Assembly (NCBI GenBank): GCA_900469615.1
Contig: UBYA01000007.1
Coordinates: forward strand, 124,001-188,000
Direction of reading: 5' to 3'
Length of the DNA: 64,000 nt
DNA from: Hyphomicrobiales bacterium
GTDB taxonomy: Bacteria > Pseudomonadota > Alphaproteobacteria > Rhizobiales > Rhizobiaceae
The position numbers and the translations under genes were made by a program. The notes beneath the pieces were generated by a model. It searched no databases, was not told the DNA's origin, and was given only the letters and a program-made list of their open reading frames with translations. Positions 42,902-51,452 of the stretch are shown here, piece by piece. Within the stretch, counting starts at the first letter, position 1. Each line of letters opens with the position of its first letter.

Positions 42902-45697
42902 TTAAATATCCAACCGGATCTGACGATCCCCGCTCATGTCGTGAATGGCCGCAGCAGCCTTTGTCAGCTCAGTCCAATCGGCGATCAGAGCGTTGTAGGC
43001 CGTGGCCTCCTTCGCATCCTTCCGCTTGTTGGCGCTAATATCGTAGAGGCAGTAGGCGAGATCCTTCACGGCCTCGGCCTGAGCGCTGATCTTCCTCAAG
43101 AGGACGGCGGTGTCGTGGGAAATACCATCCTTCTCGTGCAGCCTGACAAGATGCTGGAGACATTCCCACACCGTCAGGTGTCGGTCCTCTTCAGGGCTCC
43201 AATCCTCGTCAAGTTCGTCACGGGTGAGGATGCGAACCTTGCCTGCGGCGCTGTCTACGATCCCGGCATGCTTGACGCTTTCGACGGAAATGCCCCGCGC
43301 CCGGGCGAGGTTGTCGGCGACACCATAGTCCCCCTTGCCGTTCCCGTGCTGCTCGAACCAAGTGATGGCGAACCGCGTATCGGCGTCGAACTCGCCCTGG
43401 ATACCGCCCAGATATTCGTCGAGTTCCTTGTTGATGAGTTGGAGCGCGGTCTTCACGCTCATTGGATTGTCGTCCGACTCCAGCACTGCCTTGTAACGCG
43501 AGAACACGCCCATGCCAGGGCCGATGGCTGATTGTGGCATGTCGGCCGGCGCGATGTTGGCAGCCTGAAGCTCGGCGATCGCCGGAGGCAGTTCACGTTT
43601 CAGGGCACGGATGAACTCAGCCCGTGTGATGGCCTCCGCAGCAAATTCTTTTTTGCGACAGACCAGGACGACCGAATTAGCGAGCGCATTAGTTCCCGAC
43701 GCGATCATACGAGTGGCCATTTCCGTTCGGAGCGGCCATGTGCCAACTACTGCATAGCCGGCCTCAACAACGGCTTGCAGGAATGTCGCCCAGCCGGTAG
43801 AGCTGATACCTTCCTGTGTGACCTCACTCTGCTTAAACGCATAATAAATTGTTGCTGGAAATTGGGAGGATGATTGTTCAGCCATGTTGGCAATGGCGCG
43901 ACTCATGCCCTCAAGAAAAAATATCTCTGCTGCATCTTTACCTCCATGGCGATAAGGGGTTGCGACTAATTCTTCGGACTTAGGAGTCGCCAGAACACTG
44001 AACGCTTCCGGGTAAACAGGCCGAATGAGCGCTCTCATCCACGCGAAGAAAAAATCGGACAAATCAGCGTAACCAATATTGTCATAGTAGGGTGGGTCGG
44101 AAGATATTACCGTATTGGGAGGATACCTGACCGTCTGCGCGTCATGCTGAATTTCGGTACCCTGCGAATAAGGAACGAGGGCGTTTACAGTTTTCCAGAC
44201 CCAATCCTGCATCGCCGTCCAATTGCCAGAAGACGAACAAAACGGGTTGGCCTCTGCATAATCCCAAGTCATCGGGATAGATTGGCGCCCGAAAGTATTG
44301 CGCATCTTCTCTCCTGAATTGTGCCAAGAGCAGATCGATGACCAATAATCACTGCATTTATCAACCGCAAATGCCAGATAGACACTCACTGCCTCCGCAT
44401 ATGCCTTGGCACCTTTTCCACCGTCGCGGAGAAAGCCGGTTTCAACCAAATATCCCGCAGCCACAGCATCGGCCTCTATTCGAGAGCGCGCTTCATGAAC
44501 AAGATCGCTGAAGGTATTCAATGCCACCAACTGCCTGTCAGTGAATAAATCACCGAAGGTCGTCAGGCCGTAATCCACAGTCCAAAAATTGCGGGGATCG
44601 TTAGGCAAATTGGTTTCAGGTTTCCACTCGGGCGCTTCCGATAGAGCCACCGTTTCGTGCGCCTCTGTGGGGGCGACATAGGCTCGACTGCGGTTTCCCT
44701 CGGCGACAATGGCGATTAGCGTCTGACCCATTTTGCCAGCGCGCCCATTGCTTTTCACATAGTCGGGGGTGATCGCCGTATCCGACATAAGGCAGCGGAA
44801 ATTTGCGCCGCGTCCTGCCTTGGTTCCCTCCTTGGCAGCTGCAAGCTCGGCCTTTGTACCACCATGCCTGATCCGATAGGAGATGGTCTTCGCCTGCTTA
44901 TCGACAATCGGCTCGACCCAAGCCTCCTTGCCGGTCTTGGTGCTGAGCAGAAAGCTCGACGCGATCGGAACCTGGACGCCGGAGAAGGCAGGATCGGGGC
45001 TGGGGACAGTCCGCGCCCAGATCCAGGCGATCACCGTCCCTTTGCCCACGCCATGCTGCTTCGGAAGATCCACCTGCGGGTAAAGATGTCCTATGCGCTC
45101 CCATGCCTTCTCGCGCATCCATTCGCCGTAGTATTTCACATCCTCGGCCAACCCTTCGGCGTTGCGGTAGAACGACCGCTCCTTGATGCCGGGGTGGATG
45201 GGGGGCATGTCCTTGAACTTGGGCGGGATCTCGATCATCGCCTTGCCGATCATCACTGCAACCGGGTTCAGGTCTGAACCATAGGCGGGCAGGCCCAGCC
45301 GCTGCGCCTCAAGCGGGATCGACCCGCCGCCCGAGAACGGGTCATAGACCGGCGGCAGCTCGCCTCCGCAGCTGCGCCGGATCTCAGCCCGCGCGCGTTC
45401 CAGCACCTCCTCGTTAGTCGAATTCTCCCACTTCACCAGGTCTTCGATGATCGCAAACAGCCGCTTGCGCTCGGCTTCCTGCGCTTCATGCGTGGGGAAT
45501 TTCTCGAGATCACTCGACGGATCATCAACAAGCTGAGCGAACAGAACAGCACGACAAGCTGCCAGCGGCCGCCGCGCCCACCACAGATGCAGCGTCGACG
45601 GATGCCCGTGCCGGATCGATTTCTCGCGTGCAGAGGCGGCGTTGATCGCTTCGAGCGGGATCGCGACTTCAATGAGTTTCTTTTTATATGTCGTCAC
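42902..45697 (-). CDS. DUF1156 DNA adenine methyltransferase
   Basis: A 931-residue protein. Its N-terminus KKKLIEVAIPLEAINAASAREKS and HPSTLHLWWARRP are the DUF1156 signature. The SAM-binding motif I is DPFSGGGS near 119-126, followed by GSDLNPVAV, and the catalytic motif DPPYYDN lies near 533-539, as in N6-adenine methyltransferases. The two motifs are separated by a long insertion that probably reads the target. GTG 45697 is preferred: it overlaps the upstream stop as GTGA and has GAGGTGG in front; ATG 45715 would add six residues. It presumably marks self DNA for the nuclease subunits. The middle part is more AT-rich than the ends. Confidence 0.9.
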   Translation of the reverse strand: MTTYKKKLIEVAIPLEAINAASAREKSIRHGHPSTLHLWWARRPLAACRAVLFAQLVDDPSSDLEKFPTHEAQEAERKRLFAIIEDLVKWENSTNEEVLERARAEIRRSCGGELPPVYDPFSGGGSIPLEAQRLGLPAYGSDLNPVAVMIGKAMIEIPPKFKDMPPIHPGIKERSFYRNAEGLAEDVKYYGEWMREKAWERIGHLYPQVDLPKQHGVGKGTVIAWIWARTVPSPDPAFSGVQVPIASSFLLSTKTGKEAWVEPIVDKQAKTISYRIRHGGTKAELAAAKEGTKAGRGANFRCLMSDTAITPDYVKSNGRAGKMGQTLIAIVAEGNRSRAYVAPTEAHETVALSEAPEWKPETNLPNDPRNFWTVDYGLTTFGDLFTDRQLVALNTFSDLVHEARSRIEADAVAAGYLVETGFLRDGGKGAKAYAEAVSVYLAFAVDKCSDYWSSICSWHNSGEKMRNTFGRQSIPMTWDYAEANPFCSSSGNWTAMQDWVWKTVNALVPYSQGTEIQHDAQTVRYPPNTVISSDPPYYDNIGYADLSDFFFAWMRALIRPVYPEAFSVLATPKSEELVATPYRHGGKDAAEIFFLEGMSRAIANMAEQSSSQFPATIYYAFKQSEVTQEGISSTGWATFLQAVVEAGYAVVGTWPLRTEMATRMIASGTNALANSVVLVCRKKEFAAEAITRAEFIRALKRELPPAIAELQAANIAPADMPQSAIGPGMGVFSRYKAVLESDDNPMSVKTALQLINKELDEYLGGIQGEFDADTRFAITWFEQHGNGKGDYGVADNLARARGISVESVKHAGIVDSAAGKVRILTRDELDEDWSPEEDRHLTVWECLQHLVRLHEKDGISHDTAVLLRKISAQAEAVKDLAYCLYDISANKRKDAKEATAYNALIADWTELTKAAAAIHDMSGDRQIRLDI

Positions 45698-46974
45698 AAT
45701 TCCACCTCTATCCATTCAAAATTTGGGACGCCACGGCCTGCACGACTGTGACGTAATTCACCGAGCAGCGACCCATCGGAGAAAATACTTCCAATGAATG
45801 CGCCGCCTTCCAGTTCGAACGTCGCATCCTGTGTTTGCTGAGGACTGAATTCCATCAGTCTCGCAGATGTCTTCGTCGAATCCCCGCCAACCAAAGACTC
45901 AAATACCTTCAGATCCAACCCAATTACTTCAATCCGGAAACCGTCCCGAGGCAATTTGAAGAGAAAATAAGGCAGATCGTGAAAATCCTCCCAAAACCTA
46001 CGGCTTGAGAGATCTGGGGATTTCGGCAAAATGGATGTGATGCGGACCACGAACTCACGACCACCGAGTGAGATAACCGGGACGGTCTGACGTCTACGGT
46101 CGACGGAGTAGGCGCCGGTTCTCAGTCGGTTCGCCTCCTCATTAAAACCCATAGCGGCGAGCCAAGCAGCATAGTTTGCTCGGCGCACAGCGTCCGCAGG
46201 AAACTCAACGGGATTTTCCGGTGCTTCCGGCTCTGGGTCGACAAATGCGATCATCGATTTCTCGTCAGAGCCATCATTGCTTTCGCGCAAGAAAGTACCT
46301 ATCGCGAAGCTCTTCTTCGGTTGCGGAGAAATATGTTTATCCCAACCGTCAAGTTGCTTTAGGCCTTCGTTTAGCGCTCCCTTGATATTCGGCTTACTGT
46401 CGGGACCTGCAAATCCACCTTTAGATTCGGCGAGAATCCATTCTTTTTGGGTGTTTTCGGCGATGAAATCGGGAGCCTTCTCTTTTCCTTCCGGCCAAGC
46501 CTTGTTTTGGGTCGCCGCTCGCTGCCTCCATTCGGTCTCAAAGCGACCGACATAGGCGTAACCCTTCTCTTCCAGAAGAAGAATGGCTATGCCCTGCCCA
46601 ATACGCCCGGCCAATCCTGAACTGCTGAAATCTGCATAGTAACTTGCCATGCCGTCATGCAGCGAAAATCTGCCCTTGCCCCAATCGAAAAGATGGCCAT
46701 TCTCAAGCAGGAAGCCTGTTGCACCTGCCCAAAGCTGGGGTGCCGAGGGCCACCGCAAGCAGTCTGCTTTCTTGATGGCATGTACTAACCGCCATGCGCT
46801 GAAGCTGATAACCCCGCAAGCATCGGGAAATGGCCGAACGTGGGCTCGTGGCGTCTCAACCTTTGCCTTATCAAGCTCATGCATGGGTAGACTGCTATTC
46901 GCAGTGAACGCTTTGGCAATATTGACAGGCAAGGAAAACCACGGCGTCAGAGCCGACAAAGGATGCATCGTCAT
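45694..46974 (-). CDS. Candidate PD-(D/E)XK nuclease subunit, family not recognised
   Basis: A 426-residue protein I cannot place in a named family. Residues 120-190 read like a restriction-endonuclease core: helix GIAILLLEEKGYAYVGRFE (E135/E136), then PDF at 168-170 and WILAESKGG, giving P168-D169 and E183-x-K185, the PD-(D/E)XK pattern with the usual spacing. The region around 195-215 (GALNEGLKQLDGW) could be the following helix. The C-terminal 200 residues, with ISLGGREFVVRITSILPKSPD, may bind DNA or partners. It starts in an ATGA overlap with the helicase and ends in a GTGA overlap with the methyltransferase. It is clearly more AT-rich than the helicase gene. It is probably the DNA-cleaving subunit. 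Confidence 0.8.
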   Translation of the reverse strand: MTMHPLSALTPWFSLPVNIAKAFTANSSLPMHELDKAKVETPRAHVRPFPDACGVISFSAWRLVHAIKKADCLRWPSAPQLWAGATGFLLENGHLFDWGKGRFSLHDGMASYYADFSSSGLAGRIGQGIAILLLEEKGYAYVGRFETEWRQRAATQNKAWPEGKEKAPDFIAENTQKEWILAESKGGFAGPDSKPNIKGALNEGLKQLDGWDKHISPQPKKSFAIGTFLRESNDGSDEKSMIAFVDPEPEAPENPVEFPADAVRRANYAAWLAAMGFNEEANRLRTGAYSVDRRRQTVPVISLGGREFVVRITSILPKSPDLSSRRFWEDFHDLPYFLFKLPRDGFRIEVIGLDLKVFESLVGGDSTKTSARLMEFSPQQTQDATFELEGGAFIGSIFSDGSLLGELRHSRAGRGVPNFEWIEVEL

Positions 46975-49900
46975 AGAGGCTGCTCCGACCGTTCTAGCAA
47001 GCGCCTCAAATCGAACTGAACTGCCGTTTCCATAAACGACGGCTCCCGATCCACGAGCGGGCCGCGCACATAGCGCGGCACTTGAGCAAAACCGCTTCCG
47101 ACCGATACAACTGCTAGTATGAACTTATCTGGTTCATGCAAGGAGGTGATGATCTCCTGCCGCGTCACCATCACGCTGTCGGCACCGTCGATGCGTCCCT
47201 TGACCTCAATGAAGCGCAAATGCCCCGACTTTGGATCGTGGGAGACGATGTCGTACCCAATCTTTTGTGCGGAGACATCGACCGGGTCATTCCCCAAGTC
47301 CCGCTCTGCCGCCATGACCGCTGACATCGCCGCAAGTTCGATCGCTCTGCGCGCGGCCGGATCTTCTGAGAAATGGTTGGAAACACTAGGTGCTTGACGC
47401 GCCTCCAGCAGTCCGCGCGGAATGACGACCATGCCGCCCCGCACGCGCGGCGGCTGCGATGAGATGAACCGCTCCCGCTCAAGCTGGTCCATACGGCGCT
47501 TCTGCCGCTCGGCCAGATCCTCGGCCCGGCGCTGGGCGTTCTGCCAATTCACCCGCGTTTTCTTGCCGGCCCGTTCCTCCTCCTTCAGCTCGAAGGCGCG
47601 CGAGTCCCAGTAGTTGATTTCCTTCTTGAGCCGGGCGCGCACCTCGTGCTCAACCTTCTCGATCTCGGGCAGGCGCCGCGCCTTTACCTCGGCGACATGA
47701 CCTTGAGCCAGCTCAACGGTCGCAAACCGGATCGCAGCCTTCTCCAGGTCCGTCGTCAACCAGCTCTCGTCCAAAAGATCACGCACACTGGCGACCTCAT
47801 CCGGCTTGGCAGGACGCAGATTGAGGTGCGGCGCGATGCCAGCGTTGACCGTGTTGCCAGCCTTGTCGATGGCCGCGAACTGGAGCCGCTGTGAAATCAC
47901 ATGCGGCTTTCCGACACTGGTGACGCGGCCGTCCTGAACGGTGTGCTCCAGCAGGAAAATCGCCGACAGCGTGTCGCCCGCATCGGTATCGTCCACCAGG
48001 ATCGCACCCTGCCGCATGATCTGCCCATACTGCTCGCGGATAAGGCTTATCACGGCTTCGAGCAGCGGATGGCCTGGGCAGACGAATGCCGCGACCGGCT
48101 GCTGGTTGATCTTGTCTTTCTCGAAGCAGATCCGCTCATACTGCGTCTGAAGCGGCGCGCCGGTTCCGATCTGGCGGTCCCGCTCACGGATACGCACAGG
48201 TACATGAGTGACCTCCCAGCGCCCTTCTTCACGACGCTTGATCCGGCCGCCCAGATGCTGGAACGCCTCGACGAAGAAGCTCTGGATGTGATGCGGCTGC
48301 AGGCGCAACGCTTCGGCGCGCTCCATTTCAAGGCGCAGTTCCTCGACCTTGGCCTCCGGCATCGTGTCGTTGGTCAGCGCGCGGCGGCGCAGAAGCTCAA
48401 GCAGGTTCGCCTGGTCGACGGCGCCATCGACCTGTTGAAACAGGCGGGCCTTGACCTCTTCCCGCTCGCCATACTGGATCGCCTCGAACAGCAGATCCTT
48501 GAGCGCCACGCCGTCGAACAATTCGCCGAGCACGTCGTAGACGCGGCCGCCCAGCGCCTCGCGCGCAGCTTCCAGCTTTTCGAGCAGCCGGGCGTAGACC
48601 TCGCCCTCGCGCGTATCGGCCGCGACGAGATTCCACAGGTGGCACACCTCGGTCTGACCGATGCGGTGGATGCGGCCAAACCGTTGCTCGATCTTGTTCG
48701 GGTTCCACGGCAGGTCGTAATTGACCATGAGGTGGCCGCGCTGAAGGTTCACCCCTTCACCGGCCGCGTCGTTGGCGATCAGGACCAGCATGTCCTTGTC
48801 CTGCATGAAGCGCTCTACGACCTTACGCCGCTCTTCGCGCGACACGCCGCCGTGGATCACCTCGACCGCCTCGGGATTGCCGAGCCGCGCCCTGACCTTG
48901 TCGAGCAAGTAGTGCAGCGTGTCCTTGGGCTCGGTGAAGATGATCAGCTTGCGGCGATTGCCCGCGGCGTCAACCATCAGATCGTCATCGAGGATACGGT
49001 TGAGCTGACTCCACTTTGTATCCACGCCGGAACGGAGAACACCCAGCGCCATAGTCTCCAAGCCCTTCAGGGTCTCGACTTCCAGGGCAAGTTGCTCGAC
49101 CGTCTCGGCCGTCGTCGCGCCCGTTGAGATGAGATCCTCAAGCTCGTCGATTTCCTCCTGGCCATACTCCTCGATGTTGCCGAGCATGTCGGCATTGATT
49201 GTCGGCTCACCCGCGCCAGGCCGGCGGCCCTTGGCGGCAAGGCGGGCTTCGCCCAGTTCGTTTTCCAGCCGTTCGCGGCGGCGTTTTAGGGACTGGTAGA
49301 TTGCGGCCGGTGATGAGGCGAGGCGCCGCTGAAGAATCTGCAAGGCGAAGCCGACATTATTGCGCTTCTTCCCGTCCCCCTCGGCGAAGCGCTGCACCCG
49401 GTTCATCTCGGTGCGCACATATTCGGTGACGGAGGTATAGAGCGCGGCCTCCCCCTCGGAGAGCTGATATTTGACCGTGCGCGCCCGCCGCTCGGGGAAG
49501 AGCGGCCGGCCATCGAACTTGAGCAGTTCCTCCTTGGTCAGTCGCCGCATCATGTCTTCAGTGTCGGCATAGTGGACACCATCGCGGAACCGGCCCTCGA
49601 ACCGATCGCCGTCGAGCAGCGCCATGAAGAGCTGGAAATCCTCCTCCTTGCCATTGTGCGGCGTCGCCGACATCAACAGCAGGTGCCGGCAGACCTGTCC
49701 GAGCTTCTGGCCCACCTGATAGCGCCGCGTATATTTGACCTCGCCGCCGAAATAGGTGGCCGACATGCGATGGGCTTCGTCGCAGATGATCAGGTCCCAT
49801 TCGCGCGCGCTCATGAGCTTCTCCTGAAGCTCCTCGTTGCGCGCCAGCACATCGAGACGGACGATCAGCCGATCCCGGTCGCTGAACGGATTACCCGACC

Positions 49901-50474
49901 GCGAGTTCTCGATCATGTCGCGGGAAAGAATGTCGAACTCCAGATTGAATTTCTGGCCGAGTTCGTCCTGCCATTGCTCGACCAGGCTGCCGGGCGCGAC
50001 CACGAGGCAGCGCTCCAGGTCGCTACGGGCGATCAGTTCCTTCATCAGCAGCCCGGCCATAATCGTCTTGCCGGCGCCGGGATCGTCGGCGAGCAGAAAG
50101 CGCAGCGGCTGTCGCGGCAGCATTTCGCCATAGACCGCCGAAATCTGGTGCGGCAGCGGATCGACCAAACTGGTGTGAATCGCCAGATACGGGTCGAAAT
50201 AATGGGCTAGCTTGATGCGGTTGGCTTCCGTTACCAGGCGCAACAGAGCGCCGTCAGCGTCGAACGACCAAGGGCGTCCATTCTGTTCGACATCGAGCCG
50301 ATGCTGATCGTCGCGGTAGAGGACCGACTCAGCAACATTGCCATTGTGATCGCGATAGACGACACTGACCGCTTGATCGCCGATCCAATCCACAGAAATG
50401 ACATGCACAGCCTGAGCGGCGGCTATACCCCGCACTGATGCACCGTTCTTAATGTCTTCAAGCCGCGCAGCCAT
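46971..50474 (-). CDS. SNF2-like helicase with C-terminal DUF3883
   Basis: A 1167-residue superfamily 2 ATPase. Walker A DDPGAGKT lies at 130-137, DEAH at 232-235 in IICDEAHRMSA, motif III as LLLMSATPHNG, and the C-terminal helicase half as VLIANDAAGEGVNLQ and RFGRIHRIGQ. After a long coiled region (about 930-1010, EEERAGKKTRVNWQNAQRRAEDLAERQKRR) comes DUF3883, with GYDIV and the FIEVKGR strand at about 1088-1094, itself a PD-(D/E)XK-like pattern. The start at 50474 is chosen because GAGGG precedes it. It is likely the DNA translocase of the system. Confidence 0.92.
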   Translation of the reverse strand: MAARLEDIKNGASVRGIAAAQAVHVISVDWIGDQAVSVVYRDHNGNVAESVLYRDDQHRLDVEQNGRPWSFDADGALLRLVTEANRIKLAHYFDPYLAIHTSLVDPLPHQISAVYGEMLPRQPLRFLLADDPGAGKTIMAGLLMKELIARSDLERCLVVAPGSLVEQWQDELGQKFNLEFDILSRDMIENSRSGNPFSDRDRLIVRLDVLARNEELQEKLMSAREWDLIICDEAHRMSATYFGGEVKYTRRYQVGQKLGQVCRHLLLMSATPHNGKEEDFQLFMALLDGDRFEGRFRDGVHYADTEDMMRRLTKEELLKFDGRPLFPERRARTVKYQLSEGEAALYTSVTEYVRTEMNRVQRFAEGDGKKRNNVGFALQILQRRLASSPAAIYQSLKRRRERLENELGEARLAAKGRRPGAGEPTINADMLGNIEEYGQEEIDELEDLISTGATTAETVEQLALEVETLKGLETMALGVLRSGVDTKWSQLNRILDDDLMVDAAGNRRKLIIFTEPKDTLHYLLDKVRARLGNPEAVEVIHGGVSREERRKVVERFMQDKDMLVLIANDAAGEGVNLQRGHLMVNYDLPWNPNKIEQRFGRIHRIGQTEVCHLWNLVAADTREGEVYARLLEKLEAAREALGGRVYDVLGELFDGVALKDLLFEAIQYGEREEVKARLFQQVDGAVDQANLLELLRRRALTNDTMPEAKVEELRLEMERAEALRLQPHHIQSFFVEAFQHLGGRIKRREEGRWEVTHVPVRIRERDRQIGTGAPLQTQYERICFEKDKINQQPVAAFVCPGHPLLEAVISLIREQYGQIMRQGAILVDDTDAGDTLSAIFLLEHTVQDGRVTSVGKPHVISQRLQFAAIDKAGNTVNAGIAPHLNLRPAKPDEVASVRDLLDESWLTTDLEKAAIRFATVELAQGHVAEVKARRLPEIEKVEHEVRARLKKEINYWDSRAFELKEEERAGKKTRVNWQNAQRRAEDLAERQKRRMDQLERERFISSQPPRVRGGMVVIPRGLLEARQAPSVSNHFSEDPAARRAIELAAMSAVMAAERDLGNDPVDVSAQKIGYDIVSHDPKSGHLRFIEVKGRIDGADSVMVTRQEIITSLHEPDKFILAVVSVGSGFAQVPRYVRGPLVDREPSFMETAVQFDLRRLLERSEQPL

Positions 50475-50496
50475 CAGTTGCCCTCGCTCAACCCAT

Positions 50497-51375
50497 TCAA
50501 AGCTGAAGCTCCGCTTTTTCAAGCGCCGCTTCGGTCTCTTTGCGATTAATGGTCACTATATGCTGGGTATGAGCACTCTGTTTTGTGGCGTCCCCAAGCA
50601 GACCCAGCCGCTTTAATACGTAGAAAAGCATCGCATAGCGAACTGAAAGTACCCCGTGACCGTGCTCAAGACCGTAATCCTTGGCGACGACTTTTTGCTG
50701 ACTTGGCGTAAGCGCAGGATGTGGTCCGATGATCACATCGAAATAGTTATTCCAAAGCCAATCCTGCCCTCCGCCTTCCCCGGGCTCTCCCTTAACACCA
50801 ACCTCTAATATGCGAGGAAGGAGAAAATCTTTGAACCGATGCTCAAGATGACAATAAGCGCGAACGTGCCAACGGAAACCATCAAAACCAAAAGCGTGAG
50901 GCGTGATACGACGCCAAATCGGCTCCGGGCGCACCTTATTCATCGACTGGTAAAAGACTTCAACTGACGCGCCCTCGCGTACTGCCTCAAGCACCCCCCT
51001 GAGAACGCCGATATCTACATCGCGCTTTGGCGTCAGCGCGACATCCGCTTTCGGAAGCGCAGCGATCCAAGAATCATGCGCAGGGACCATTCCCTCAGTA
51101 ACGGCACGGAGCTGCGACAAATACATATGAGGGTCTGGATCAAGGAAGCGCAGCACGAATTTCTCTGCGGCAACATACCGTTTGGCGCGCGTGTCATATT
51201 CCATATTTCCAGGAGCACGCTCTTGGTAGGCAGTCAGGTCCTTTGAAGCCTGAGGAACCGAGACGCCGAAAAAATTCGTAATGTCAGCGCGATTTATCGA
51301 TCCCTCCCAGAACAGGCGGAACTCGATAAACTCTAGCCTTTGCTCGACACCCCAGCGCAAAAACGCCTCCAACAT
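50497..51375 (-). CDS. WYL-domain transcriptional regulator
   Basis: A 292-residue protein if it begins at ATG 51375 (MLEAFLRWGVEQRLEF); the frame is open up to 51495, but that would overlap the promoter region. The N-terminal winged helix contains INRADITNFFGVSVPQASKDLTAYQE. The WYL domain follows, with VEVFYQSMNKVRPEPIWRRITPHAFGFDGFRWHVRAYCHLEHRFKDFLLPRI. WYL proteins such as BrxR and CapW repress defence operons and are released by a ligand. It is the first gene of the five-gene minus operon and lies next to a perfect inverted repeat, so autorepression is likely. Confidence 0.9.
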   Translation of the reverse strand: MLEAFLRWGVEQRLEFIEFRLFWEGSINRADITNFFGVSVPQASKDLTAYQERAPGNMEYDTRAKRYVAAEKFVLRFLDPDPHMYLSQLRAVTEGMVPAHDSWIAALPKADVALTPKRDVDIGVLRGVLEAVREGASVEVFYQSMNKVRPEPIWRRITPHAFGFDGFRWHVRAYCHLEHRFKDFLLPRILEVGVKGEPGEGGGQDWLWNNYFDVIIGPHPALTPSQQKVVAKDYGLEHGHGVLSVRYAMLFYVLKRLGLLGDATKQSAHTQHIVTINRKETEAALEKAELQL

Positions 51376-51384
51376 GAGAATACT

Positions 51385-51446
51385 AACTATACGGATATTG
51401 ACATCTCGTGCGTATAGTTCATATACGTATGATAGGTTTAAGTCAA
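51385..51446. promoter_or_regulatory. Divergent promoter region with inverted-repeat operator
   Basis: AACTATACG (51385-51393) and CGTATAGTT (51411-51419) form a perfect 9-bp inverted repeat with a 17-bp spacer. For the minus operon, TTGACT (51446-51441) and TATGAA (51423-51418) form a promoter with a 17-bp spacer, whose start would fall in the right arm. For the plus gene, TTGACA (51398-51403) lies between the arms, with TATACG at 51422-51427 as a possible -10. One bound dimer would cover both promoters. Confidence 0.65.
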
Positions 51447-51452
51447 CGGCCG

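Noticed and set aside
47901..49127. 408-codon plus-strand frame in the helicase gene
   Set aside because: It is antisense to conserved helicase motifs and has no ribosome binding site.
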